A stretch of DNA of 52,013 nt from Selenomonadaceae bacterium (GCA_017554235.1 JAFZIV010000046.1:1-52013), one strand, 5' to 3'; counted from the stretch's first letter, positions 33,168 to 41,221 are shown. The notes: generated from the sequence alone by a model not told the origin. A program made the numbers and translations.

Positions 33168-33244
33168 GTGAAAAACCCCCGATATGCAGTCGGGGGCTTT
33201 TCTTTTGATGTTATGTTGTTGAGCTGTTAGTTTCTAATTATATT
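33168..33244 (-). ncRNA. Antisense RNA A3, orphan antitoxin
   Basis: Promoter TTGCCA-17-TATAAT (33278-33250). The terminator CCCCCGA...TCGGGGG at 33176-33196 is followed by TTTTT. The target-like segment contains ATGTTGTTGAGC, which would match a toxin starting MLLS, close to toxin 1 (MLMS). No such toxin is present here. The unit is almost identical to A6. Confidence 0.62.
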
Positions 33245-33393
33245 TGATAATTATAACACAGGATAAAAATTTTGGCAAGAAAAAATCCCGCGCAGTTGGC
33301 GAGATTGAAAAAGAATTTATAATGATGTAAAATAACCGCGTCGCTACGATTCCCTGAGTTTATCGACTAAGGGAGGTGATTCGGGTGGATTGA

Positions 33394-33480
33394 TTGTTCG
33401 ACTTCTTAGAAATGGTCGGAGCAGGCGTGATTTCAAATTACGTCTACAAGTGGCTTGACCGCCTTCTGAAAAAGAAGTAG
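33394..33480 (+). CDS. Fst-like type I toxin peptide 2 (28 aa), start region damaged
   Basis: TTG start gives MFDFLEMVGAGVISNYVYKW then LDRLLKKK, one membrane span and a basic tail. The promoter is TTGAAA-17-TAAAAT (33305-33333). The good GGAGGTG at 33372 is 15 bases from this TTG but seven bases from a GTG at 33386 that reads GTG-GAT-TGA. The matching segment in the antisense RNA A4 has TGG where the toxin has TGA. The ancestral gene therefore probably started M-D-W-L-F-D and now carries a nonsense codon, with reinitiation at the adjacent TTG possible. It may be silent or weakly expressed. Confidence 0.6.
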   Translation: MFDFLEMVGAGVISNYVYKWLDRLLKKK

Positions 33481-33510
33481 TGACGAGCACGAAACAATTT
33501 GCGTCCTAAG

Positions 33511-33616
33511 TTGACGCAACCCCTTCAAAGGTTGTAGGAAAACTCTTTGAGGGGGTTTTAATTTGCGCCTGTGATAAGCGTGGATTGGTTGTTTATATTT
33601 CAGTTTCACGTTTAAT
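33511..33616 (-). ncRNA. Antisense RNA A4, putative antitoxin of toxin 2
   Basis: Promoter TTGCCA-17-TACAAT (33651-33623). The complement of GTGGATTGGTTGTT (33580-33593) pairs with the toxin 2 start (33386-33399) with one G-U position. It shares the hairpin CCCCTTCAAAG...CTTTGAGGGG (33520-33554) with the toxin mRNA. Confidence 0.65.
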
Positions 33617-33699
33617 AAATGGATTGTAACATAAAGAAAATTTTTTGGCAAGACAAAATCCCGCGCAGTTGGCGAGATTGAAATTTTTTTATGTTAAAA

Positions 33700-33808
33700 C
33701 AGCATTTCTCTTTTGAAAGAGAAACGCTGGCAAAGAGAAACATTGTCGGCAACAGCGATTTTCGCGAATAACATTTCAGTAAATTTGATTTTTCGCCGCG
33801 TTCCCGAT
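33700..33808. repeat. 109-bp direct repeat, copy 2
   Basis: Identical to 32440-32548, exactly 1260 bases away. Both copies precede a toxin promoter, so a block of at least 1.2 kb was probably duplicated and later diverged. Confidence 0.85.
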
Positions 33809-33961
33809 GTTTCAGTAAATTGAATCTGCAGAGAAAATCGAGGAGTTGCCGAGTTGGTTGAATTTTTTTATTACGTATTACGAATTGAAAAAGCAAATTG
33901 GTTGTAGTAGAATAGCAACGTTACCGCACTCCAATCTGGTGACAGAAAGGAGGTGGCAGAT

Positions 33962-34066
33962 GTGGAGACTTTACTCGATATCCTTAGTGCTGTCGGCATC
34001 AACGCGGCATCGTACTTTGTGTACAAGCTGATTGACTGGTTGTTCAGCGACAAAAATAAGCGGTAA
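33962..34066 (+). CDS. Fst-like type I toxin peptide 3 (34 aa)
   Basis: GTG at 33962 lies six bases after AAAGGAGGTG and gives METLLDILSAVGINAASYFV then YKLIDWLFSDKNKR. An ATG two bases upstream (33960) opens another frame that ends early and does not resemble the family. The peptide has a membrane span of about 20 residues and a charged tail, and it is the best preserved copy. The promoter is TTGAAA-17-TAGAAT (33885-33913). Directly after the stop a TAACGC/GCGTT stem and the terminator at 34098-34132 follow. The convergent RNA A5 carries the matching target segment. Confidence 0.75.
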   Translation: METLLDILSAVGINAASYFVYKLIDWLFSDKNKR

Positions 34067-34089
34067 CGCGAAAAAAAATGGCGTTGAAT

Positions 34090-34184
34090 AGACGCAACCC
34101 CTTCAAAGATACCCGAAAATTCTCTGAAGGGGTTTTTATTGCGTCCGTGACAGATGTGGAGATAATTCTGTTTTCACTTTTTAT
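34090..34184 (-). ncRNA. Antisense RNA A5, putative antitoxin of toxin 3
   Basis: Promoter TTGTCA-17-TATTAT (34219-34191). The complement of GTGACAGATGTGGAGA (34147-34162) pairs with GTGGCAGATGTGGAGA at the toxin 3 start (33953-33968) with one mismatch position. The shared hairpin is CCCCTTCA...TGAAGGGG at 34098-34132. Confidence 0.7.
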
Positions 34185-34221
34185 ATACGTATAATAGCAC
34201 AAAGAAAATAATTTGACAAGC

Positions 34222-34298
34222 GTGAAAAACCACCGATTCGCCGTCGGGGATTTTTTCTTTTGATGTTATGTTGTTGAGCTGTTAGTTTCTAATTATAT
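34222..34298 (-). ncRNA. Antisense RNA A6, second copy of orphan A3
   Basis: Promoter TTGCCA-17-TATAAT (34333-34305). From the target-like segment through the promoter it is identical to A3, and the identity continues into the next unit (AATCCCGCGCAGTTGGCGAG). Its terminator stem has decayed (CCACCGA...TCGGGG, 34230-34249). Confidence 0.6.
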
Positions 34299-34436
34299 TT
34301 GATAATTATAACACAGGATAAAAATTTTGGCAAGACAAAATCCCGCGCAGTTGGCGAGATTGAAAAAATTTATATGATGATGTAAAATAGCCACGTTACC
34401 GCTCCAAGTCTGGTATCAGATGAGGAGGTGATATTA

Positions 34437-34535
34437 ATGGACACGATTTTAGACGCAATAAAGTCTGTCGGCATCAACGTGGCTTCGTACTTTTTGTGCA
34501 AGTTCATCGAGTGGCTGTTCAGCGATAAAGATTAG
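34437..34535 (+). CDS. Fst-like type I toxin peptide 4 (32 aa)
   Basis: ATG follows GAGGAGGTG by six to seven bases. The product MDTILDAIKSVGINVASYFL then CKFIEWLFSDKD is a close relative of toxin 3. The promoter is TTGAAA-17-TAAAAT (34360-34388). The stop is TAG where toxin 3 has AAG, followed by CGG-TAA still in frame, so it has lost the final Lys-Arg by one substitution. The convergent RNA A7 carries the matching start segment, and the two share the hairpin at 34571-34607. Confidence 0.75.
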   Translation: MDTILDAIKSVGINVASYFLCKFIEWLFSDKD

Positions 34536-34561
34536 CGGTAACAAAGAACCGTTAGTGTCAT

Positions 34562-34665
34562 AAAGGCACAATCCCTTCAAAGGTCGACCAAAACTCTTTG
34601 AAGGGATTTTTGTTTGTGCCTGTGATACAATGGACACGATTTAATTTTTATGTTTCACATTTAAT
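34562..34665 (-). ncRNA. Antisense RNA A7, putative antitoxin of toxin 4
   Basis: Promoter TTGCCA-17-TACAAT (34700-34672). It contains the complement of AATGGACACGATTT (34629-34642), identical to the toxin 4 start at 34436-34449. The shared terminator is ATCCCTTCAAAG...CTTTGAAGGGAT (34571-34607) with an outer GGCACA/TGTGCC stem. Confidence 0.7.
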
Positions 34666-34700
34666 AAATAGATTGTAACATAAAGAAAATTTTTTGGCAA

Positions 34701-34760
34701 GCGTGAAAAATCCCCGCAATCGGAGATTGTCTTTTGATAGAATGCTTATGAGTTATTAGT
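34701..34760 (-). pseudogene. Promoterless remnant of an A1-type antisense RNA
   Basis: It has a copy of TGATAGAATGCTTATGAGTT at 34735-34754 and a degraded hairpin region (CCCCGCAATCGGAGA) but no promoter. The similarity stops shortly before the end of the YjiH-type gene. Confidence 0.55.
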
Positions 34761-34777
34761 TTCGATAAAAAATACTT

Positions 34778-36148
34778 TTAGCCGAAAATAAGATGTGCGG
34801 CAGGAGCGGCGATTAACAAACTTATAATCGTTCGTTCAAGGAAGAGGATAAAAAGTTCAGGCAAGCTTACAGGAATTTTTGAACCGAGAATCAAGCCGCC
34901 GACTTCCGATAAATAAATTAATTGAGTGACAGAAATTACAGCGACAATAAATCTTGTCATTTCGCTTGTAATTGTACTTGCCGCGATGATTGACGGCGTA
35001 AACATATCAGTAAAGCCGACAATCATAGTTTTTGATGCCGCAACTGCTTCGGGAACGTCGAGGGCATTTAAAAGAGGAAGGAAAGGTAAGCCGAGTGTGT
35101 CAAAAATCGTCGTGTTATTCGCTAAAACTAATGCAAGAGTTCCAATGCACATTACGACGGGCAAAACTCCGAACCACATACCCGCCGCGTTTTTTATTGC
35201 GCTTTCCATAAATTGTTCAACGCCGCGAAATTCGCCGACACGTTGACGCGCTAAAGCTAAACCGTATTGCAATGACGAAGTGTAGCCGTCAGGTAATTTT
35301 TCGCCCATTGCCTTGCCTTCGACTAAAAATTCATCTTTCTTGAGTGACAGCGGCGGAATACGCGGCAGAATTACTGCGCAGACAAAACCTATCGCGCAGA
35401 TTAAAAGATAATACGCGCCGAAATATTGCATTAAGTCAACCTGCGCCAATACGACGATGCTAAAAGTTATCGATACGGCGGAAAATGTTGTAGAAATTAT
35501 TGCCGCCTCACGTTTTGAGTAATAGCCGCCTTCATACTGATTCGCCGTCAACATTACGCCTAATGTTCCGTCGCCTATCCACGAAGTCATACAGTCAACC
35601 GCTGCACGTCCGGGAATTGTAAAGACGGGACGCATTATTTTTGTAAGCAATGCTCCGATAAATTCCAACAGTCCAAAATCTAAAAGCAACGGTAAAAGTA
35701 AACCCGCCAATAAAAATATTACGACCAACACTGACATTAAATCATTCAACACAAATCCGCCGCCGTCCGCGCAGGTTATCATATGAATAACGCCTTCGTT
35801 GCCGTCTTCTGCGTCAATACCCAAGTACGTCAGCCAAATAAAAATTGCGCCTATGATTCGTATTGCTACCCAAACTGCTGTTGTTGAAAAAGTAGTCGAT
35901 ATAATTGGGTACGTTGCTATAAAATTCGGCTTGCGTAAAAAAACTATTCCGAGTAATGCGGAAGTCGTCACGATAATCAAGCACAATATTGGCAGAAAAT
36001 CTCCAAGCGCGTTACCGATAATGTCCGCGATAATTTTTACAATGACGGTCCACTTGCCATCGTCTTGCACGGGTATCATAAATAAAAAAATCCCTATGAT
36101 TGACGGCACTAAAAATCCTGCAAGTGATCCCGTCTTTTTGGTCTCCAT
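34778..36148 (-). CDS. YjiH-family membrane protein with nucleoside-recognition (Gate) domain
   Basis: The 456-residue integral membrane protein starts at ATG 36148, about 13 bases after GGAGGG. The frame runs to 36190 without a ribosome site there. It has about ten hydrophobic segments and the Gate-domain features MRPVFTIPGRAAVDCMTSWI, GDGTLGVMLTANQYEGGYYS and the later VGFTDMFTPSIIAASTI block, as in YjiH/nucleoside-recognition proteins of Firmicutes. Transport of a small solute across the inner membrane is likely; the substrate is not known. It begins downstream of the DUF445 terminator, so it has its own transcript. Its 3' end abuts the antisense remnant. Confidence 0.8.
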   Translation of the reverse strand: METKKTGSLAGFLVPSIIGIFLFMIPVQDDGKWTVIVKIIADIIGNALGDFLPILCLIIVTTSALLGIVFLRKPNFIATYPIISTTFSTTAVWVAIRIIGAIFIWLTYLGIDAEDGNEGVIHMITCADGGGFVLNDLMSVLVVIFLLAGLLLPLLLDFGLLEFIGALLTKIMRPVFTIPGRAAVDCMTSWIGDGTLGVMLTANQYEGGYYSKREAAIISTTFSAVSITFSIVVLAQVDLMQYFGAYYLLICAIGFVCAVILPRIPPLSLKKDEFLVEGKAMGEKLPDGYTSSLQYGLALARQRVGEFRGVEQFMESAIKNAAGMWFGVLPVVMCIGTLALVLANNTTIFDTLGLPFLPLLNALDVPEAVAASKTMIVGFTDMFTPSIIAASTITSEMTRFIVAVISVTQLIYLSEVGGLILGSKIPVSLPELFILFLERTIISLLIAAPAAHLIFG

Positions 36149-36251
36149 AATTTTAATTAATCCCTCCAATAAATGTTCTCTGCGTCGCATATTGCGATTA
36201 CTTTAAGAAAATTTTTTCGCCGTTTAGAAATTTTTTCCTGCAATAAAAAAA

Positions 36252-36276
36252 TCTCCGACTAAGTTTGTATCGAAGA
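36252..36276 (-). terminator. Terminator of the DUF445/ATPase transcript
   Basis: TCTTCGA / TCGGAGA stem (one G-U) followed on the minus strand by TTTTTTTATT. Confidence 0.65.
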
Positions 36277-36315
36277 CTTTTTATTTTAAAACAATTTTGC
36301 GATATTGATATTTCC

Positions 36316-37629
36316 TTAAACCAATTGCAACAATATGAAAATCACGATTCCGATAACCGAGCCGACTATTGAACCGTTCATTCGTATCCAGACAAAATCC
36401 TGTTCCGCCTTATCGTAAACCAAATTGTTGAGTTGTTCCTCTGTCAATTTTTCCAATGCAGATTTTGAAATGACTCCTACGAGCGGTTGTGCATAAAGTG
36501 CCGTCCGCGCAGTTAATTCGTGCATAAATTTTTCAACGGCAGATTTTATCAAGTTGTCGCCCTTCAAAATTTCTATCAGCCTTAAATATTCGTCATTCAA
36601 AATTTGTACGACCAATACGCCCAAATTATTATTTTGAACTGGTACAAGTGCCTTTGTGTCGACAGGCGAAGTTTCCTCAATCATAACGGAATTTATTTGG
36701 TATTCGAGATTTTTCAACGCGCTTTCGATAGCCTCTTCAATCGGCATTTCCGCCGCCAAGTCAACTTGCAAATATCCTGCCAAGTCAACAATTTCTGACG
36801 CCTCCGCCAATTCGGCGATTTTTATTCGGCATTCGTTAAGCGTGCTGCGTTGCAAAGGCGTATCGTTTAAAAGTTCGTCCAAAAGTTTAAGCAGTTGTCC
36901 CTGCATAATTTCTGCTGCTTCTTCAAAGTTGACGAAGTTTAACATTTTCGCCAGCCCCGCCATTAAGACAGAAAATGCTCCTGACGATTGCATATGCGTT
37001 TCCGCGTAGTCTTCGAGTATGCTCTGAAGTTTATCGCGCGTTTCACGTTTTGCCGCCAGCGTCCGAAAATTTTTTATCAGCCCTATGAAAATTTCTTTAT
37101 CTTTTTCGTTATTGCGTACCCACTCAAAAAGCCCTTCTACCAAAGTTGATGCCGGTACTTCACAAAATTCACGTCGCAATTTGTTAGCCATAGTTTTAGC
37201 TAAAGCCTCCTTGTCGACAGCGGCAAATTTTGTTTTGATAACGTTGAAAACTTCCTTCAATACAAATTGGCGCGTTTCATCTTTTTCAAGGTAATTCGTA
37301 AGGAGCGGCATCATCGGCAGGTTATCGACTTTCTTAAAAATTGTACGTTTGGAAAAAAATTCTTTCTGTACCATTTGTGTTGATGCGCTTACAAATTCTG
37401 CTCTTCTGCGCGGCAAAAGTGCCGTATGGAAAGGAAATCCCAGCGGTTTTTTGAAAAGTGCGGTTACTGCAAACCAGTCAGCAATTCCGCCGACCATTGC
37501 CGCTTCAGTCACGAATAAAAATCCTTCCGCCAAAGTTGATTCGGGATAAATAATTTTAAAGCCAACCGCGACCAGAAAACAAAGCGCGGCGCATAATAAA
37601 GTTGTATCAGCGTTATTCCATCTGTTCAC
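36316..37629 (-). CDS. DUF445-family membrane-anchored protein
   Basis: The GTG at 37629 is chosen since GAGGTG lies six bases upstream; a frame to 37662 overlaps the ATPase stop. The 437-residue protein begins MNRWNNADTTLLCAALCFLV. It has the family hallmark EAAMVGGIADWFAVTALFKKPLG split across its first 60 residues, then FHTALLPRRRAEF. A long helical, charged middle follows, with a C-terminal membrane anchor (GSVIGIVIFILLQLV). DUF445 proteins have no settled function and are presumed inner-membrane proteins with coiled-coil domains facing the envelope. It is translationally close to the Ca2+-type ATPase gene. Confidence 0.82.
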   Translation of the reverse strand: MNRWNNADTTLLCAALCFLVAVGFKIIYPESTLAEGFLFVTEAAMVGGIADWFAVTALFKKPLGFPFHTALLPRRRAEFVSASTQMVQKEFFSKRTIFKKVDNLPMMPLLTNYLEKDETRQFVLKEVFNVIKTKFAAVDKEALAKTMANKLRREFCEVPASTLVEGLFEWVRNNEKDKEIFIGLIKNFRTLAAKRETRDKLQSILEDYAETHMQSSGAFSVLMAGLAKMLNFVNFEEAAEIMQGQLLKLLDELLNDTPLQRSTLNECRIKIAELAEASEIVDLAGYLQVDLAAEMPIEEAIESALKNLEYQINSVMIEETSPVDTKALVPVQNNNLGVLVVQILNDEYLRLIEILKGDNLIKSAVEKFMHELTARTALYAQPLVGVISKSALEKLTEEQLNNLVYDKAEQDFVWIRMNGSIVGSVIGIVIFILLQLV

Positions 37630-37648
37630 GGTGGTCACCTCATAAAAT

Positions 37649-40318
37649 TTATTTGTTGCCAATAATGGCTTTACGTATCAAGTCGACAGGGATAATTATA
37701 AACGCCATTGCAATTACAAATACCCATTCGCTAGCCGTCAAGCCGAAACAACGCAAAATTACATCGCCGAAGTAAGTCATAATAATTTGCACGACGACGA
37801 TTAATCCCATAACTTTCAAAAAGTCAGGGTTGCCGCCAATATTGTCCAACAAATTCATTCTGTCAGTACGCGCATTGAACGCATTGAACACTGCCATAAA
37901 AATGAAGAAGGCAAAATATCCCGTCAACACATAAACGCTGTCGCCGCCGAAAGTAAATGTAATTCCTTCAGGATTTACGTCACGGAAATGCTCACGTGAA
38001 AAATCTGTCAGCAGGAAAATTAAGCCGACAACAAAGCTACAAAGTGCACCAGTTCCAATCGCGCTGTACATATAATTGTTGACAATTTTTTCGTCGCGCT
38101 TTTTCGGCTTTTCGTCCATATACCTATCAAGCGCAGGTTCGCCGCCAAACGCCAACGCCGCTAACGTATCCATAACGAGGTTGACCCACAAAATTTGAGT
38201 TATTGACAGAGGATTTTCCAATCCCAACAGAGGACATACAAACGAAATTAAAACTGCTCCAACATTTATAGTCAGCTGGAAAATTATAAATTTACGAATA
38301 TTGTTGAAGATTGTGCGACCATATAAAATCGCTTTACCGATTGATTTAAAATTATCGTCGAGGATAACAATCTCGCTAGCCTCTTTGGCAACTTCCGTAC
38401 CGCCGCCCATTGCAAATCCAACGTCAGCTTTTTTCAGCGCAGGCGAATCATTAACGCCGTCGCCCGTCATACCTACAACTAAATTCAATTCCTGTGCAAG
38501 TCTTACCAAGCGGCTTTTATCTGTCGGCAAGGCACGAGCAATAACGCGAATTTTCGGTAACGCTTTCTTAACTTCTTCGTCGCTCATTGCGTTAAGTTCG
38601 GCACTGGTAATAACAATGGCGTCATCAATTTCAATAAGTCCGGCTTCTTTAGCAATAGCCTGCGCGGTTTCTTTTCTGTCGCCGGTTATCATGACAACTT
38701 GAACGCCCGCTTTGTGAACCTGTTCAATAGCTTTTATGGCATCGGGACGAACATCATCACGAATACCTGTTACGCCTACGAAAGTTAAGCCAGTGTCAGG
38801 AATATTTCCGTCCGTAACTTCGCCGTCATAAGTCACCAGCGCAAGTGTACGAATCGCGCGGTTAGCAAGTTCATCAATCTTTGCATTAATCGCGTCATGA
38901 GCATTAAGCGGTTGTTTATTACCGTTTTCGTCATAGTAATAGGAACATTTATCAAGAAGTCTTTCAGGTGCGCCTTTAATCAGCCAAAGATTATAATCGC
39001 CTTGAACTTTAGCCATAGAATATTTTTTCGCGCTGTCAAAAGGAACTGTATCAACGACGTTGACATTAGCCGCAGTATCCTTGCCGATAATAAAGCCGAG
39101 TAACGCTCTGTCAGTCATATTACCGCCAACAATTTTGTCGCCCGTAATGACTGCGCCGTTATTGAAACGAACTGATAATGATACCAACGATTGAAGTTTG
39201 CTATTAAGTTTATCAAAAGTTTCAGTGAAATTCGCCTTGCCGTCAAGGAAAGTTACGACTTCAAGCAGACCTTTAGTAATTGTACCTGTCTTATCGCTGA
39301 AAAGTAAATTCAAACTGCCCGCCGTCTCAATACCGGAAATTTTTCTGACTAAGACGTTATCTTTTAACATCTTGCCCATATTCTGCGCGGAAACGATAGC
39401 AATCATAAGCGGCAGACCTTCAGGCACCGCCATAACGATAATTACAACCGCTAACATAATTGCTTCGACTAAAGCGTTTACAATGTTCATCCAATCGGAA
39501 CAATACGCGGAAATTTGCACCATATCCCAGTTGTTATGAATTACAATGCGTTGAAACATAAACGCAACCGCAATCGCAATACCGCCGATATAACCAAATT
39601 TTGAAATTTGACCTGCCAAATCTCCAAGCTTAAGTTTAAGCGGAGTATCGCGGTCTTCGTCAATCTGAAGTTCCTTTGCAATTTTACCGTAAACAGTATT
39701 GTCGCCCAACGTGACTGTACGCATAACTGCGCTACCGCCTGCAACGACAGCTGCGCGGAAAACTTTATGCGGGTTCAAAAAATCTGAACTCTGCGCGGAT
39801 TCTTCAGCAACGCTATCATTAGGCGCGGGAGTTTTAGATTCTTCTTTAGCTTCACCGTTCAATATCGATTGGTCAACATTTATTGAACCGTCGATAATTA
39901 CGCCGTCAGCAGGAATTTTATCACCCGTCTGCAACAAAACGCAATCGCCCATAGTTATATCGGTAATCGGAATTTCGACGACAGAGCCGTTACGATAAAC
40001 TTTACATTTAATCAGCGACGCTTCGCCCTGTAATTTTTGGAAAGCATTTTCATTTTTGTATTCAGAAAAAGTTGATACCAAAGTTGCCAGCAAAACCGCC
40101 ATTGCGATACCGACTGATTCGTACCATTCCGACTTGCCCATAAATGCAAAGAAAATATTCAGGGCAAGTGCAAAAAGTAAAATTTTAATAATGGGGTCAT
40201 CAAAGTTACCCTTAAGTTTGTCTAAAAAACCTTCCCGCGCCTGTTCTGTAATGGAGTTGTCGCCGTATTTCGACTTCATCTCTTGAACTTGCGCATCAGT
40301 TAAACCTGTTATCTTCAA
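37649..40318 (-). CDS. Ca2+-transporting P-type ATPase (type II)
   Basis: The 889-residue cation pump starts at TTG 40318 with GGGAGGAG upstream, directly after the TAG of the nucleosidase gene. It has an N-terminal cation-ATPase domain (LTDAQVQEMKSKYGDNSITE), an actuator domain with ILNGEAKEES (TGES-like), and PEGLP near residue 300 in membrane segment 4. The phosphorylation motif DKTGTITKG is near 340, KGAPERLLDKC follows in the nucleotide domain, and TGDGVNDSPALKKADVGFAM is near 616. Four C-terminal membrane segments follow. PEGLP with this layout fits Ca2+ pumps of the SERCA/PMCA group. It would extrude calcium, fitting the calcium-binding TerD and RTX proteins nearby. Confidence 0.93.
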   Translation of the reverse strand: MKITGLTDAQVQEMKSKYGDNSITEQAREGFLDKLKGNFDDPIIKILLFALALNIFFAFMGKSEWYESVGIAMAVLLATLVSTFSEYKNENAFQKLQGEASLIKCKVYRNGSVVEIPITDITMGDCVLLQTGDKIPADGVIIDGSINVDQSILNGEAKEESKTPAPNDSVAEESAQSSDFLNPHKVFRAAVVAGGSAVMRTVTLGDNTVYGKIAKELQIDEDRDTPLKLKLGDLAGQISKFGYIGGIAIAVAFMFQRIVIHNNWDMVQISAYCSDWMNIVNALVEAIMLAVVIIVMAVPEGLPLMIAIVSAQNMGKMLKDNVLVRKISGIETAGSLNLLFSDKTGTITKGLLEVVTFLDGKANFTETFDKLNSKLQSLVSLSVRFNNGAVITGDKIVGGNMTDRALLGFIIGKDTAANVNVVDTVPFDSAKKYSMAKVQGDYNLWLIKGAPERLLDKCSYYYDENGNKQPLNAHDAINAKIDELANRAIRTLALVTYDGEVTDGNIPDTGLTFVGVTGIRDDVRPDAIKAIEQVHKAGVQVVMITGDRKETAQAIAKEAGLIEIDDAIVITSAELNAMSDEEVKKALPKIRVIARALPTDKSRLVRLAQELNLVVGMTGDGVNDSPALKKADVGFAMGGGTEVAKEASEIVILDDNFKSIGKAILYGRTIFNNIRKFIIFQLTINVGAVLISFVCPLLGLENPLSITQILWVNLVMDTLAALAFGGEPALDRYMDEKPKKRDEKIVNNYMYSAIGTGALCSFVVGLIFLLTDFSREHFRDVNPEGITFTFGGDSVYVLTGYFAFFIFMAVFNAFNARTDRMNLLDNIGGNPDFLKVMGLIVVVQIIMTYFGDVILRCFGLTASEWVFVIAMAFIIIPVDLIRKAIIGNK

Positions 40319-41221
40319 CTAAAATTCTCCTCCCTTAACGGCTTGTATAAGACTTGCCACAACATACAAAATAAATCTTTGAGCATTGTACGCAGTCGAA
40401 ACAGAAAAATCTTCGCCGTTAGTATAATTATTTGAAAGTACACGAATACCAATGAAGGGAACGCCCGCCGTTTGACAAATCTGCGCGGCAGAAGCAGTTT
40501 CCATTTCCTCACAAAGTACACCGTAATTTTCATTCATCAATTTCATTAATCCGCTGTTACTCGTCCACGTATCGGCACTGGCAATAACTCCTACAGCGGT
40601 ATTAAATTCCTTGTGAGAGTCTGCAACTTCTTTAGCAATGCTTAAAAGTTTAGTGTCTGAAAAAAAATCTGTTTGTTGCTGAAAAGTTTCCTTAGCAGTG
40701 TCGTAAGCGTAAGTGCCGTAAAAATCTCTGTTTAAATTTTCGTCAATGCGATATGCCGCGTAATTAAAAGTTTTTTCGCCAATGACAATATCGCCTCTGT
40801 GCAACGTCGGAGAATAACCGCCTGCTGTACCTTGATTGATTACGGCAATGGGGTTGAAATGTTCAATGCCTAACGCAGTAACCGCCGCCGCATTTTCCAT
40901 ACCTTTTTCGGTACGCGCAATGACTACGGGATAATTTTTATACGTCCCGGCAATGTAAACGTAATTCATATGTTTATAAATTACGGGATTTCTCAATGAT
41001 TTTATAAGAGTTCCAATTTCTGAATTCATTGCACCTTGAATCATTATGGGACGCTTAAGACTTTTATACGCACTCTTGGCAACAGGTATTTTTGCTATAT
41101 CCTGTTCAACTTTTTCAATAACTTGAGCGTTGGTAAGTTCGCCTGTTGCGGCATTTGCGACATTACAAGTCACAAAAAATATTACTGCAACCAACGCCGC
41201 AAATTTTTTTAAAGTATTAAT
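40319..41221 (-). CDS. Exported MTA/SAH nucleosidase-like protein, copy 3, degraded
   Basis: A phosphorylase-superfamily protein paralogous to the next two genes. By alignment with copy 2 its reading frame starts at ATT 41221 (ATT-AAT-ACT in place of ATG-AAT-ACT). The first conventional start is a TTG at 41194, which would cut the basic part from the signal peptide (LVAVIFFVTCNVANA). The mature domain keeps GAMNSEIGTLI (Glu12 equivalent), NQGTAGGYSPTL and EEMETASAAQICQTAGVPFI. The catalytic Asp of the 'RxxSD' motif is Asn (IRVLSNNYTNG). It is probably poorly translated and catalytically impaired, or has turned into a binding protein. It overlaps the start region of the Ca2+-type ATPase. Confidence 0.8.
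   Translation of the reverse strand: MNTLKKFAALVAVIFFVTCNVANAATGELTNAQVIEKVEQDIAKIPVAKSAYKSLKRPIMIQGAMNSEIGTLIKSLRNPVIYKHMNYVYIAGTYKNYPVVIARTEKGMENAAAVTALGIEHFNPIAVINQGTAGGYSPTLHRGDIVIGEKTFNYAAYRIDENLNRDFYGTYAYDTAKETFQQQTDFFSDTKLLSIAKEVADSHKEFNTAVGVIASADTWTSNSGLMKLMNENYGVLCEEMETASAAQICQTAGVPFIGIRVLSNNYTNGEDFSVSTAYNAQRFILYVVASLIQAVKGGEF

Noticed and set aside
33960-34031. ATG-initiated 23-codon frame in toxin 3 (MWRLYSISLV...).
   Set aside because: The overlapping GTG frame matches the other toxins at its tail and spacing, while this frame has no membrane-span-plus-tail pattern.
32440-34770. Insertion sequence or integron interpretation of the repeat-rich region.
   Set aside because: No transposase or integrase frame, no terminal inverted repeats with target duplication; the repeats coincide with promoters, target segments and terminators instead.
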